Origin: Parapedobacter sp035556095
Lineage (GTDB): Bacteria; Bacteroidota; Bacteroidia; Sphingobacteriales; Sphingobacteriaceae
DNA length: 64,000 nucleotides
Direction: 5' to 3'
Assembly: GCF_035556095.1 (NCBI RefSeq)
Contig: NZ_DATMFT010000010.1
Coordinates: 1-64,000 of the forward strand
The stretch's first letter is position 1. Each line of letters opens with the position of its first letter. The notes below the pieces were generated by a model. The model did no database searches and was not told where the DNA came from. It saw nothing but the letters and a program-made list of their open reading frames with translations. Shown here piece after piece: positions 1 to 8,655 of the stretch. Made by a program: the position numbers and the translations under genes.

Positions 1-1
1 T

Positions 2-124
2 GAAGTCAACCCCTTCCAGTGGCTCAAACACACCCTGGAAAACATCATGGCAATCAACCATAAAAACTTAAAGGACCTCTATCCGCAGAACTATAAAAAA
101 ATGGTTCAGGAATCAAATATGTAG
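2..124 (+). CDS. IS66-family transposase, C-terminal fragment (cut by window edge)
   Basis: An open frame enters from the left edge and stops at TAG 122-124. The 40 visible residues begin EVNPFQWLKHTLENI and end near LKDLYPQNYKKM. They resemble the extreme C-terminus of IS66-type transposases, which typically reads NP..WLKD.L..I followed by L..LLP.N. Only the tail is visible, so it cannot be said whether the element is intact upstream. No terminal inverted repeat was recognised in the following 200 bases. Assignment rests on motif memory, not on a search. Confidence 0.6.
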   Translation, partial: EVNPFQWLKHTLENIMAINHKNLKDLYPQNYKKMVQESNM

Positions 125-205
125 TTCATAGGGCGGATACGGCGCATCTCCTCCCTTCTACTTCGTAAAAACCTATCACCAACTTCTCTTTTTTCAGGGA
201 GATTA

Positions 206-245
206 TAGGGACTTCCTAGGGATTTCCTAGGGACTTTATAGGGGG
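206..245. repeat. 11-bp tandem repeat, about 3.6 copies
   Basis: Three 11-bp units follow directly (TAGGGACTTCC at 206, TAGGGATTTCC at 217, TAGGGACTTTA at 228), then a partial unit TAGGGGG ends at 245. The array lies between the transposase tail and the 3' end of the WD40 gene. The partial unit leads into GGGG-AAA-CCCC (242-252), a very short hairpin. The rest of 125-343 shows no gene. Confidence 0.8.
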
Positions 246-343
246 AAACCCCAAGAAAGCACCTATTACCTATGTATAAACTTAGTGTTACTGCGAGAGT
301 TGGTCATGCGTTGGGGATAACTTGGAAAGAGGCTGGGATTAAC

Positions 344-1261
344 TTACAACGTGACATCCCACACCATGGCACGCTTATCGTCGCTCACGGAAACCAATTG
401 ATTCTTAAAGGGATTCCATACGATATCATTGATGGATAGGAAATGGCTATCGAAGCCTTTTTCGAAACTGATTGCGCGCAAAAGCCTGAAGTCTCCCGCT
501 GCCCAGATTTTGATGCTCTTATCGCGGCTGGCAGTGGCAAAAACAGGCAACGTGGGGTGGTAGGCAATGGCATACACCGTAAACAGGTGTGGCGTAAAGT
601 CTTTCACCAACCCAAAACCACCCACGTCGAGCACGTGGAGTTGCGCGTCGCGTCCGCCAGTGAGCAAGTATCGGCCATCTGGCGAGAAAGAAAGGGATGT
701 AACCGGCCGGGTATGTGCCGTCAGTTCTTCCACAAATGTGTGGTCTACCGCATTATAAAGCTTGACATGCCCCTCTTTCGTGCCGAATACCACCCACCGT
801 TCATCGTTGCTGATGGCAATGGTGCGTACCGTTTGGTCGGATACCTTAAAGTGGTACAAAAGGTCAAATGTGCCCGTATTCCAAATCGATACGGTGCCGT
901 CTTCGGAAGAGACTACTAGCTCAGGCTTACTGCTGAACGATTTGATGGCAAAAACCGGGCGCTGATGGTGCTCAAGGCGGGTAACCAGCCGCTGGGTTTG
1001 CGTGTCTACGACGTGTACCTTCCCATCTCTGGTGCCGATGGCGAGTAACGTTGAATTCGCAATAAGATGCAGGGCATATACCGAAAATTGGACGGGGTAT
1101 AAGATCCGCTCGAAGGCCATGGTCTCCACGTTCCATTGCACAACGCCCTTGTCATTCCCGGCGGTGAATACGGTTACTGGATCGGAACCGTTCTCAACGG
1201 CAAATATCGGGTTCTGATGCCCCGATAAGGTACCCGCTTTTTCGATTTGAAGACTGTACAT
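344..1261 (-). CDS. WD40-repeat beta-propeller protein
   Basis: A 305-residue protein made almost entirely of WD40 repeats. GH-type dipeptides and WD/WN/IW endings recur roughly every 40 residues (for example SGHQNPIFAV...VVQWNV, VSIWNT, IKIWAAG and a final AMVWDV), consistent with a seven-bladed propeller. No enzymatic domain or signal peptide is visible, so it is probably a cytosolic scaffold; the partner is unknown. The ATG at 1261 (MYSLQIEK) is preferred over an in-frame start at 1306 because it follows AGGAG at good spacing and avoids overlap with hisIE, which ends 13 bases upstream. It is the last gene of the histidine run. WD40 genes in this position are familiar in Bacteroidota his operons, but no role in histidine synthesis is implied. 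Confidence 0.85.
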   Translation of the reverse strand: MYSLQIEKAGTLSGHQNPIFAVENGSDPVTVFTAGNDKGVVQWNVETMAFERILYPVQFSVYALHLIANSTLLAIGTRDGKVHVVDTQTQRLVTRLEHHQRPVFAIKSFSSKPELVVSSEDGTVSIWNTGTFDLLYHFKVSDQTVRTIAISNDERWVVFGTKEGHVKLYNAVDHTFVEELTAHTRPVTSLSFSPDGRYLLTGGRDAQLHVLDVGGFGLVKDFTPHLFTVYAIAYHPTLPVFATASRDKSIKIWAAGDFRLLRAISFEKGFDSHFLSINDIVWNPFKNQLVSVSDDKRAMVWDVTL

Positions 1262-1274
1262 ATTTTCATCACTC

Positions 1275-1868
1275 CTATCGATGCCTGCTCTCCAAATTCT
1301 TTGCAATCACCTCAAGTGGTATATTTTTCTCCCGTAACAGCACGAGTAAATGGAACACCAGATCAGAAGCTTCATTCACGAAATCGACTTCCTCCTCGGC
1401 GAGGGCTGCAATAACCGTTTCCACGGCCTCCTCACCTACTTTCTGGGCAATTTTGTTCACCCCGCGCTCGCGCAACCTGTTTACATATGAATCGGCCGTA
1501 GGAAATTCGTAACGGTTATCGATGATTCGTAGGAGCTCGAAGATGAAATTATGGTTGTATGGGGTATTGAAACAACTCCTGCTCCCCGTATGGCAGGTTG
1601 GGCCTTTGGGTTGGGCCTTAATCAAAATCGTGTCTTTATCGCAATCGATATGAGTGCTCACCACCTCCAAGAAATTGCCGCTCTCCTCGCCTTTAGTCCA
1701 CAGCCTGTTTTTACTTCTGGAAAAGAAGGTAACACGCCCGTCTTGCTGTGTTTTCTGCCACGCTTCTTCATTCATGTAGCCCAACATCAGTACTTCCAGG
1801 GTTTGTACATCCTGTATGATAGCGGGAATCAAGCCATCACTCTTTTCGAAGTCTATTTGTTCGTTCAT
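1275..1868 (-). CDS. hisIE: Bifunctional phosphoribosyl-AMP cyclohydrolase / phosphoribosyl-ATP pyrophosphohydrolase
   Basis: Catalyses the second and third steps of histidine biosynthesis: PR-ATP to PR-AMP (HisE part) and opening of the adenine ring of PR-AMP (HisI part). The N-terminal half has the HisI signatures WTKGEESGN, the metal-binding run DCDKDT and the cysteine-rich GPTCHTGSRSCF. The C-terminal half has the HisE helix signature KVGEEAVETVIAA followed by ASDLVFHLLVLL. The length of 197 residues is normal for the fusion. The frame is open upstream to a TTG at 1925, but those extra 19 residues are encoded by a repetitive spacer (see 1869-1922), so the ATG at 1868 (MNEQIDFEK) is chosen. 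It is cytosolic and lies between hisF and the WD40 gene. Confidence 0.95.
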   Translation of the reverse strand: MNEQIDFEKSDGLIPAIIQDVQTLEVLMLGYMNEEAWQKTQQDGRVTFFSRSKNRLWTKGEESGNFLEVVSTHIDCDKDTILIKAQPKGPTCHTGSRSCFNTPYNHNFIFELLRIIDNRYEFPTADSYVNRLRERGVNKIAQKVGEEAVETVIAALAEEEVDFVNEASDLVFHLLVLLREKNIPLEVIAKNLESRHR

Positions 1869-1922
1869 TTGTTTTTCTGCTCTTTGCGTTTCTGCCGTTT
1901 GCTCTTCGCCTTTCTGCCAGGG
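1869..1922. repeat. Low-complexity spacer with recurring TTTCTGC / TTTGC words upstream of hisIE
   Basis: The 57-base gap between the hisF stop and the hisIE ATG is built from recurring words: TTTCTGC at 1874, 1889 and 1911 with TTTGC at 1883 and 1898 between them (plus-strand orientation). It has no stop codon in the hisIE frame, which is why that frame reads through it. It resembles the short-period arrays found elsewhere in this window. Confidence 0.55.
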
Positions 1923-1925
1923 CAA

Positions 1926-2678
1926 CTACCGAACGGCAATCCCGTGCTGCCTCAATTCATCTTTCAGCGCTGGAATCAATATTTCACCGTAATGGAATAC
2001 CGACGCTGCTAGCGCGGCATCCACGTTTGCTTGCTGGAACACGTCGACAAAATGTTGTTTGTTACCTGCCCCACCAGAAGCAATGAGCGGAATGGACAGT
2101 TCATCGTTGATTACTTTTAAAAAACTACAGTCGAACCCATTCTTCGTACCATCGTGGTCCATCGATGTCAACAAAATCTCTCCGGCCCCACGGCGCTCCG
2201 CCTCCTTTATCCATGCTTCCGTTTCGATGTCTGTCTTCAGCCTACCGCCATTGAGGTGTACATAGTTTTTCCCATCTACGTTTCGGGTATCCACCGCTAC
2301 CACGACGAACTGCTTGCCGAACGCCGCCGCTAGTTGGTCGATCAATGCCGGATTCCGAACAGCTGCAGAGTTGATTGATATCTTATCGGCCCCCGCGTGC
2401 AGCAACACGTCGGCATCGGCCAGTTCATTGATCCCGCCACCGATAGTAAAGGGAATATTGATTTGCCGTGCTACGGCTTTTACCAATTCTACCGTCGTTT
2501 TGCGCCGCTCATGGGTGGCCGTAATATCCAAGAACACCAGTTCGTCTGCTCGCTGGCGCGAATATTGCCAGGCCAACTCGACGGGGTCGCCGGCATCGCG
2601 TAAATCAACAAAATTAACCCCTTTAACCGTACGGCCATCTTTGACGTCCAAGCAGGGTATAATACGTTTTGCTAACAT
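1926..2678 (-). CDS. hisF: Imidazole glycerol phosphate synthase, cyclase subunit
   Basis: HisF is the (beta-alpha)8-barrel partner of HisH. It uses the ammonia made by HisH to convert PRFAR into imidazole glycerol phosphate and AICAR. The N-terminus LAKRIIPCLDVKDGRTVKG is the classic HisF start, with the catalytic Asp in CLDV. The second catalytic Asp lies in the conserved SMDHDGTKNGFD segment, and the phosphate-binding IASGGAG loop follows. The ATG at 2678 gives 250 residues, the usual length. A longer frame to 2714 would overlap hisA. The hisA stop is 5 bases upstream, so the two are tightly coupled. Confidence 0.97.
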   Translation of the reverse strand: MLAKRIIPCLDVKDGRTVKGVNFVDLRDAGDPVELAWQYSRQRADELVFLDITATHERRKTTVELVKAVARQINIPFTIGGGINELADADVLLHAGADKISINSAAVRNPALIDQLAAAFGKQFVVVAVDTRNVDGKNYVHLNGGRLKTDIETEAWIKEAERRGAGEILLTSMDHDGTKNGFDCSFLKVINDELSIPLIASGGAGNKQHFVDVFQQANVDAALAASVFHYGEILIPALKDELRQHGIAVR

Positions 2679-2683
2679 GCTAC

Positions 2684-3433
2684 CTAAAAGCGAATAAGCG
2701 ATTTCAGGTTCCATGCTTTTATTTCCTCGATGGTAATGTGGTTTTCATAAATGGCCTTACCGATCACGCAGGCTTCCACATGGATGGCATCGAGGTCTTT
2801 CACGTCGTCCATCGAACTGATGCCCCCCGAGGCGATGAGCTTGATGATGGGCGAGTGGTCCATCAACTTTCTGTAAAGCTCCACTCCTGCACCGCCCAAC
2901 TTACCGTCTTTATTGATGTCTGTGCATAGGAAACGGAAAAAACCAAGTGACAGGCACCGGTCGATATAATCCAGCAGCTTCACCGGCGAACTTTCCATCC
3001 AACCGGAGTATTTGATCACTTCATCCAACACATCAATCGCGATGACCACGTGGTCGGCATATTTATACTTACCACGGTTAAGGTTGCTCAGTTCATCCAG
3101 AAACGCCGGGTTAGTGATAGCTTGCGTGCCTACCACCACCCGGTGGATACCCGCGTCAACGAGTTCCTGTACTTTCTCGATACTCCGGACACCACCACCG
3201 TATTGTACCTTCATATCCGTCTTACGGACGATATCAAACAGGTACGTTTGATTGGTGAAGTCGCCTTTTGCACCGTTGAGATCAATAATGTGCACGAATT
3301 CGGTGCCATTTGATTGGTACCGCTCAATCATTTCTTCGAGACTCACTTCATAGATGGTCGCGTCGTCATAATTGCCCTCGCGCAAGCGGACCACTTTCTT
3401 GTCTAAAACATCTATTGCCGGAATGATATACAT
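2684..3433 (-). CDS. hisA: ProFAR isomerase (phosphoribosylformimino-AICAR ribotide isomerase)
   Basis: HisA performs the Amadori rearrangement of ProFAR to PRFAR, the step before HisFH. It is a 249-residue (beta-alpha)8 barrel. It starts MYIIPAIDVLDKKVVRL with the catalytic Asp in PAIDV. It has the HisA phosphate loop QYGGGVRS, the second catalytic Asp in the CTDINKDGKLGG segment, and the second phosphate loop IASGGIS. It sits between hisH (24 bases upstream) and hisF (5 bases downstream) in the same transcript and is cytosolic. Confidence 0.97.
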   Translation of the reverse strand: MYIIPAIDVLDKKVVRLREGNYDDATIYEVSLEEMIERYQSNGTEFVHIIDLNGAKGDFTNQTYLFDIVRKTDMKVQYGGGVRSIEKVQELVDAGIHRVVVGTQAITNPAFLDELSNLNRGKYKYADHVVIAIDVLDEVIKYSGWMESSPVKLLDYIDRCLSLGFFRFLCTDINKDGKLGGAGVELYRKLMDHSPIIKLIASGGISSMDDVKDLDAIHVEACVIGKAIYENHITIEEIKAWNLKSLIRF

Positions 3434-3457
3434 AATTCTCTTTTGGGGGTTGATTTA

Positions 3458-4048
3458 CTATAATCTTGAAAAATTCAATAACAACCGCTCGCCTGCTTCA
3501 CCTGACTTCTCAGGGTGGAATTGCACGCCGAAGAAATTCCGATTCTGCAGTGCGGCAGAAAACGTTAGCCCATATTGGGTATAAGCGGCGGTAAAAGTAG
3601 CATTATATTCAATAAAATAAGCGTGTACAAAATAAAAATACGCATCTTTTCCCACATTGTCGAATAATGGGCAATCGTTTTCCGGGAACACCCGATTCCA
3701 ACCCATGTGGGGCACTTTCCCTGGAATGCGGCTTTCGAAATGTAACGTTTTCAACGGCACCACATTCAACAGCGAACTATCGCCTTCTTCAGAGTATTGC
3801 GTGAGTAACTGCATGCCCACGCATATACCCAATACGGGTTTGGTAAGCTGACCAACATATTTCGCTAACCCAGAAGCCTCCAGTTTGCGCATAGCAGCAC
3901 CGGCATGCCCTACGCCGGGAATGATAATCCGGTCGTAGTTATCCAGTTCATCGGCCTGATTGACCATCCCATAGGGGATATCCAACCGGTCTAACGCCGC
4001 CTTCAACGAAAAGATGTTACCCGCGCCATAATTGATGATCCCTGTCAT
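3458..4048 (-). CDS. hisH: Imidazole glycerol phosphate synthase, glutamine amidotransferase subunit
   Basis: HisH hydrolyses glutamine and channels ammonia to HisF. This 196-residue class I glutamine amidotransferase has the oxyanion segment PGVGHAGAAM, the nucleophile Cys in LGICVGMQLL, and the catalytic His and Glu in VQFHPEKSG near the C-terminus, so the triad is complete. The start overlaps the end of hisB by four bases (ATGA-type), which indicates translational coupling. The pair with hisF, separated only by hisA, is the normal arrangement. Confidence 0.97.
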   Translation of the reverse strand: MTGIINYGAGNIFSLKAALDRLDIPYGMVNQADELDNYDRIIIPGVGHAGAAMRKLEASGLAKYVGQLTKPVLGICVGMQLLTQYSEEGDSSLLNVVPLKTLHFESRIPGKVPHMGWNRVFPENDCPLFDNVGKDAYFYFVHAYFIEYNATFTAAYTQYGLTFSAALQNRNFFGVQFHPEKSGEAGERLLLNFSRL

Positions 4049-5184
4049 AAAACCCCCTTCGTGCTCGGCAATTCCATGTGTTCTGCATCCCGCCGCACCG
4101 CTTTTTTTATCGATTTGGCAAATGCTTTGAAAATCGCCTCTATTTTATGGTGTTCGTTTTCACCTTCGGCCTTGATATTCAGGTTACATTTCGCCGCATC
4201 CGAAAAGGACTTAAAGAAATGGAAGAACATTTCCGTAGGCATATCCCCTATTTTCTCACGTTTGAACTCGGCATCCCACACCATCCAGCTCCGCCCGCCG
4301 AAATCGATGGCTACCTGCGCCAAGCAATCATCCATTGGCAGGGTAAACGCATACCGCTCGATGCCGCGTTTATCACCCAGGGTTTTAGCCATAAGCTCAC
4401 CCAATGCAATCCCTGTATCTTCGATGGTGTGATGCTCATCGATGTGCAGATCGCCTTTTGCCGTTATGGTCAAATCAATATTGCCGTGCCGGGCGAGCTG
4501 GTCGAGCATGTGATCAAAAAAAGGCAACCCCGTAGCAATGGCTGACTTACCCTTGCCATCGAGGTTCAACTTGATGAAAATATCGGTTTCGTTGGTCTTC
4601 CGGTGGTGTTCGCCCGTACGTTCGCCCAACTTCAAAAACTCGTAGATTGCTTGCCAGTCGGAGGTTTCCAGCGCCACCACAGACTCATCAATTTGATGTG
4701 CCTCAGCGGCACCCAGTGTATCGTCGTTCCGTAGCCAGATGGCCTGTGCGCCAAGGTTCTGTGCCAGTTTGACATCATTTATACGATCGCCGATGACAAA
4801 TGAATGGGCGAGGTCGTAATTCGCCGTATCAAAATAGGAAGTCAGCAGTGCGGTCCCCGGTTTGCGCGTGGGCGCATTTTCATGCGGAAATGTACGGTCG
4901 ATGTGTTCGGCGGCAAAAGTTACTCCCTCGCCTGCAAAGGTATCGACAATAAAGCGATGCACGGGCCAGAAGTTCTCCTCAGGGTGTGAATCGGTACCCA
5001 AACCGTCTTGGTTTGATACCAGAATCAATTCGAAATCGAGCTCCCGCGCAATACGTGGCAAATATTGCAACGCCCCCGGATAGAATTTCAACTTGGCAAA
5101 GGAGTCTATTTGCTCGTCTTCCGGTTCGATGATCAGTGTACCATCCCGGTCTATGAATAATGCTCGTTTAATTGTGTTTGACAT
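4045..5184 (-). CDS. hisB: Bifunctional histidinol-phosphatase / imidazoleglycerol-phosphate dehydratase
   Basis: Two-domain HisB of 379 residues. The N-terminal HAD-type phosphatase (residues about 7-165) has the nucleophile motif FIDRDGTL, VSNQDGLGT, and the late acidic motif VIGDRINDVKLA; it dephosphorylates histidinol phosphate. The C-terminal IGP dehydratase (about 190-379) has the His-rich metal sites DEHHTIEDTGI and ENEHHKIEAIFKA. The fusion is known from enterobacteria and many Bacteroidota. It is followed with a four-base overlap by hisH and preceded by a 95-base gap after hisC, in which no promoter was recognised. Confidence 0.97.
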   Translation of the reverse strand: MSNTIKRALFIDRDGTLIIEPEDEQIDSFAKLKFYPGALQYLPRIARELDFELILVSNQDGLGTDSHPEENFWPVHRFIVDTFAGEGVTFAAEHIDRTFPHENAPTRKPGTALLTSYFDTANYDLAHSFVIGDRINDVKLAQNLGAQAIWLRNDDTLGAAEAHQIDESVVALETSDWQAIYEFLKLGERTGEHHRKTNETDIFIKLNLDGKGKSAIATGLPFFDHMLDQLARHGNIDLTITAKGDLHIDEHHTIEDTGIALGELMAKTLGDKRGIERYAFTLPMDDCLAQVAIDFGGRSWMVWDAEFKREKIGDMPTEMFFHFFKSFSDAAKCNLNIKAEGENEHHKIEAIFKAFAKSIKKAVRRDAEHMELPSTKGVL

Positions 5185-5279
5185 TTCTATTTCTTATCGC
5201 CAAAATCTTATCGTACGGATGTTCTGCGGTAATAGCCCGCTAAATTCATAAAAATTTACGAGCTCTCGGCAATACCGTC

Positions 5280-6344
5280 TCAATTTGCAGGTCGGAAGCG
5301 CCCCAACGCCGCTAATAGCAACGTGTTTTCCGCTGGTGTACCCACCGTAAGCCGTAAGCAACCCGCACATAGTTCCACCTTAGATCGATCGCGCACAATG
5401 ATACTTTCGCCGACCAAGTATTCGTACAATGCTCGCGGATCGCTGGTTTTAACCAGTATAAAATTGGCATCGGAAGGATATACGTGCGTTACAAACTCAA
5501 ACGACCGTAAATTTTTCGAAAGCTTTTCGCGCTCAGCGACGGTGGTTTTTATCCAATCGTTTACCTGATCAACACGGTCCAATGCGGCCAATGCCAGTTC
5601 TTGTGTAACTTGGTTAATGTTGTACGGTGGCTTAATCTTATTGAATACTTCGATGATTTCCTCGCTGGCAAAGGCCATGCCCAGCCGCAGTGCGGCCAGC
5701 CCCCACGCCTTCGAAAGAGTTTGCAACACCACCAGGTTGCTGTATTCCGTCAATTCCTGGATGAATGTCTTCTGCCGGGAATAATTGATATATGCTTCAT
5801 CGATGACCACCAGCCCGTTGAAGTTGGCCAAAACTGTTTCAACATCTTCCCGGTGCAACGAATTGCCCGTGGGGTTATTTGGCGAACAAAGAAAGATGAT
5901 CCGGGTGTTCGCGTCAATCGCCTCAGCAATGCCCTCTAGATTGAGTTGAAAATCAGTAGTAAGATTTACCCGCTTGGTCGCTACATCGTTGATGTTGGCC
6001 GACACTTCGTACATACCGTACGTGGGCGGCGTAAGGACGACGTTGTCGATACCCGGACGGCAAAACGCGCGGAAAAGAATATCAATCGCCTCATCGCTCC
6101 CGTTGCCCAGAAACATATTGCGGGCCGGCACTCCCTTAATGGTGCTCAGCTTCAATTTCAGTTGATGCTGCAGGGGGTCCGGATAGCGGTTTAAATGGCG
6201 ATCGAGCGGCGACCCGAACGCGTTTTCGTTTGCGTCCAGCAATACGGATGCTTCGCCTTTAAATTCATCGCGCGCCGAGGAGTATGGCGTCAGTTGCCGT
6301 ATATTTTCACGTAGTAATCTAGTCAGATCAAATGTCGTTGTCAT
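5280..6344 (-). CDS. hisC: Histidinol-phosphate aminotransferase
   Basis: PLP-dependent class I/II aminotransferase of 354 residues that converts imidazole acetol phosphate and glutamate to histidinol phosphate. The substrate segment LLDANENAFGS, the PLP-contacting SPNNPTGN, the Asp/Tyr of VIDEAYINY and the Schiff-base lysine in LQTLSKAWGLAALRLG are all present. It follows rnz after 8 bases, so it belongs to the long minus-strand transcript. In many Bacteroidota hisG and hisD lie directly upstream; here that place is taken by rnz, a STAS gene and purC. Confidence 0.95.
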   Translation of the reverse strand: MTTTFDLTRLLRENIRQLTPYSSARDEFKGEASVLLDANENAFGSPLDRHLNRYPDPLQHQLKLKLSTIKGVPARNMFLGNGSDEAIDILFRAFCRPGIDNVVLTPPTYGMYEVSANINDVATKRVNLTTDFQLNLEGIAEAIDANTRIIFLCSPNNPTGNSLHREDVETVLANFNGLVVIDEAYINYSRQKTFIQELTEYSNLVVLQTLSKAWGLAALRLGMAFASEEIIEVFNKIKPPYNINQVTQELALAALDRVDQVNDWIKTTVAEREKLSKNLRSFEFVTHVYPSDANFILVKTSDPRALYEYLVGESIIVRDRSKVELCAGCLRLTVGTPAENTLLLAALGRFRPAN

Positions 6345-6352
6345 CTATGAAA

Positions 6353-7264
6353 TTAAATAGGATACCAATTCCCTTCCAATGCTAACAGGGCGGCCGGAAA
6401 TACCGATCTGCTCTCCTGTAGCAATGGCTTCAAATCTTTATATCTTGCCGAATAATGCCCGATAAGTAGCTTCCTCGCGCCCACTTCGACAGCAATCTCT
6501 GCTGCCTGTAATGCGGTGGTGTGATATGTGGCCACCGCCCGATCGAGCATCTCGTGTAGAAATGTCGCTTCATGGTATAGCATGTCGACCTGCTGGATGT
6601 ACGGGAGGTAACTCGACGTCCTTACGGTATCTGAACAATAGGCGTACCTCCGCGGCGGGTTTGGTGCAATGGTCAAATCTTGCCAACGGTGTATTGTCCC
6701 GTCGGGAGCGCTATAATCCTGTCCCCTCTTTATTGATGGCAGTTGGGTGGCGGGTATTCCAATAGCCGCAACTTTATCCCGATCAATTGCCGGGAGGCGC
6801 CTTTTTTCATCGAAGCGGAAACCCGTACAGGCTATGCGGTGGCTCAACGGAAACGAACTCACCCGCACGTTCTCATTTTCAAACACTACACTTTCTGTTT
6901 TATCCTGTGTAGTGTGTACATACAGCGGATACCGCAGTTCGGTCTGCGAATACAAAAAATGCAGGTCGATGATTTCTTCCAAACCCGGTGGCCCATACAC
7001 ATGCAATTCATCCTTACGCCCAACGAGATGCATGGAAGAAATAAGTCCGATTAAGCCTAGGTAATGGTCACCATGCAAATGGCTGATGAAGATATGTTTA
7101 ATACGATTGCCCTTAACGCCGTATTTGATCAATTGCACTTGAGTGCCCTCTCCACAATCCACCAAATAAAGTTGTTCGTTAACATTGATGAGCTGTGCAG
7201 TAGGATGGCGACCATAGATGGGCGTTGCGGAGCTACTTCCTAATATCAATACATCAAACCTCAT
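6353..7264 (-). CDS. rnz: Ribonuclease Z (tRNA 3' endonuclease)
   Basis: Zinc metallo-beta-lactamase-fold endonuclease that cleaves the 3' trailer of tRNA precursors. The hallmark metal motif SHLHGDHYLGL is near residue 60. Further metal ligands appear in PLSHRIACTGF, YCSDTVR and IGHYSARYKD, and the PxKxGP-like exosite region of the short RNase Z form lies between them. Length (303) fits the bacterial short form. The start overlaps the STAS gene stop by four bases (ATGA), so it is probably translationally coupled. It is cytosolic. Confidence 0.95.
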   Translation of the reverse strand: MRFDVLILGSSSATPIYGRHPTAQLINVNEQLYLVDCGEGTQVQLIKYGVKGNRIKHIFISHLHGDHYLGLIGLISSMHLVGRKDELHVYGPPGLEEIIDLHFLYSQTELRYPLYVHTTQDKTESVVFENENVRVSSFPLSHRIACTGFRFDEKRRLPAIDRDKVAAIGIPATQLPSIKRGQDYSAPDGTIHRWQDLTIAPNPPRRYAYCSDTVRTSSYLPYIQQVDMLYHEATFLHEMLDRAVATYHTTALQAAEIAVEVGARKLLIGHYSARYKDLKPLLQESRSVFPAALLALEGNWYPI

Positions 7265-7644
7265 CCCTCTTCGGCGGCACCCCGTAGGTCCCGTTCCAGC
7301 TCCTTCGAAAATATCATATCTTCGGCTTCGGCCGTATTTGGCGCGACGGTAAAGACACCATCCAGCTTACAAACGGAAATCAAGTTCTTAATCCGCTGGT
7401 TTGCACACGCCAATATAAATACACCGCCTGCCGTTTTACACATACGATGTGCCAAAAGTCCTGTACGTAATCCCGATGAGTCAGCATCTTTAACATGCGA
7501 CAAATCAAGCACAATATTGCTCTGCCCACCAGAATTCCGTAACACAAACTCAGCCTTTATTTTGGGTGCCGAGTCACCATCCAACATCTCCACATGAGGC
7601 TGGACAATGACGTATTTTTCGTGTTTGTCAATAGTGAATTTCAT
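7261..7644 (-). CDS. STAS-domain protein (anti-sigma factor antagonist type)
   Basis: A 127-residue protein with a single STAS fold like SpoIIAA/RsbV. The phosphorylatable serine region reads DADSSGLRTG after the strand NIVLDLSHV, which matches the family pattern D.sG...L. In such proteins phosphorylation by a partner kinase controls binding to an anti-sigma factor or other partner. No kinase or phosphatase partner is adjacent; the neighbours are purC and rnz. A Bacteroidota-type role in signalling is possible, but the target is unknown. Confidence 0.8.
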   Translation of the reverse strand: MKFTIDKHEKYVIVQPHVEMLDGDSAPKIKAEFVLRNSGGQSNIVLDLSHVKDADSSGLRTGLLAHRMCKTAGGVFILACANQRIKNLISVCKLDGVFTVAPNTAEAEDMIFSKELERDLRGAAEEG

Positions 7645-7664
7645 TATTTCTTACTATCATCCTT

Positions 7665-8618
7665 TTAATCAACCAGTTCCTTAAGCGCTGTTTCTGTATT
7701 ATTCGCTATCCGACCCAACAACTCCCCGCGCTCAGGATAGGTAAACTGCTCACCAGTGATGTGTTCGAAGAGCTCGATATACCTTTCAGAAATCGAAGAT
7801 ACGATTTCATCTGTCATTTCCGGCACCTGCTGGTTTTCTTTTCCTTGAAAACCATTTTCGATTAGCCATTTCCGCACAAATTCTTTCGAAAGCTGTCGTT
7901 GTGGCTTGCCTTCCCGTTGCAGTTGTTCAAAACCATCTGCATAAAAATAACGCGATGAGTCCGGAGTATGTATTTCGTCGATTAAGTGTATCGCTCCATC
8001 CCGTTTACCGAATTCGTATTTTGTGTCTGCTAAAATCAGACCTCGTGCAGCTGCCAGCGCTGTACCGCGCGCATAAAGTGCCTTGGTATAAGCTTCCATC
8101 TGGAGGTAATCGGCGGTAGAGACAATACCTTGTGCAAGGATATCGGCTCGGGAAATATCTTCGTCGTGCCCTTGGGCCGCTTTGGTGGTCGGCGTGATGA
8201 TTGGTTGAGGTAATTGGTCATTTTCACGGAGCCCATCGGGTAGCCGTTCGCCACAAATCTCACGTTTGCCTGCCTGATATTCACGCCAGGCATGGCCAAC
8301 CAGATAACCACGAATAACCATCTCCACCTTGAACGGCTGGCATTGGTAACCGATGGTTACACAGGGGTCGGGCACACTGATTACCCAATTGGGTACAATG
8401 TCTTCGGTTGCTTTCAAGAACTTAGCCGCAATTTGGTTGAGCACCTGACCTTTATAAGGGATAGCCCGGGGTAATACCACATCAAAAGCCGATATCCGAT
8501 CGGTGGCGACCATGACCAGGTATTTCTTCCCAATCGTATACACATCGCGGACCTTGCCCCTATAAAAGGCCTGCTGCCCTTCAAAATGGAAATTTGTTTC
8601 TTTTACGGTATTTATCAT
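7665..8618 (-). CDS. purC: Phosphoribosylaminoimidazole-succinocarboxamide synthase (SAICAR synthetase)
   Basis: ATP-dependent ligase of de novo purine synthesis joining CAIR and aspartate. The 317-residue length is of the longer, yeast-like form. Seen motifs are YRGKVRDVYTIG (nucleotide loop), ATDRISAFDVVLP (SAICAR signature 1), EMVIRGYLVGHAWREY, and LADTKYEFG (signature 2) with LIDEIHTPDSSRY. The ATG at 8618 follows a short-period repeat spacer after phoH. The product AICAR chemistry links to histidine synthesis, since HisFH releases AICAR into the purine pathway. That gives a metabolic rationale for the purC-his neighbourhood (inference). Confidence 0.96.
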   Translation of the reverse strand: MINTVKETNFHFEGQQAFYRGKVRDVYTIGKKYLVMVATDRISAFDVVLPRAIPYKGQVLNQIAAKFLKATEDIVPNWVISVPDPCVTIGYQCQPFKVEMVIRGYLVGHAWREYQAGKREICGERLPDGLRENDQLPQPIITPTTKAAQGHDEDISRADILAQGIVSTADYLQMEAYTKALYARGTALAAARGLILADTKYEFGKRDGAIHLIDEIHTPDSSRYFYADGFEQLQREGKPQRQLSKEFVRKWLIENGFQGKENQQVPEMTDEIVSSISERYIELFEHITGEQFTYPERGELLGRIANNTETALKELVD

Positions 8619-8655
8619 GAGTTGGAAGTTTGATGATTTGAGAATTAGTCGTCAC

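Noticed and set aside
241..252. GGGG-AAA-CCCC as terminator of the his operon
   Set aside because: Stem of only four pairs with a three-base loop and no T-run in either direction.
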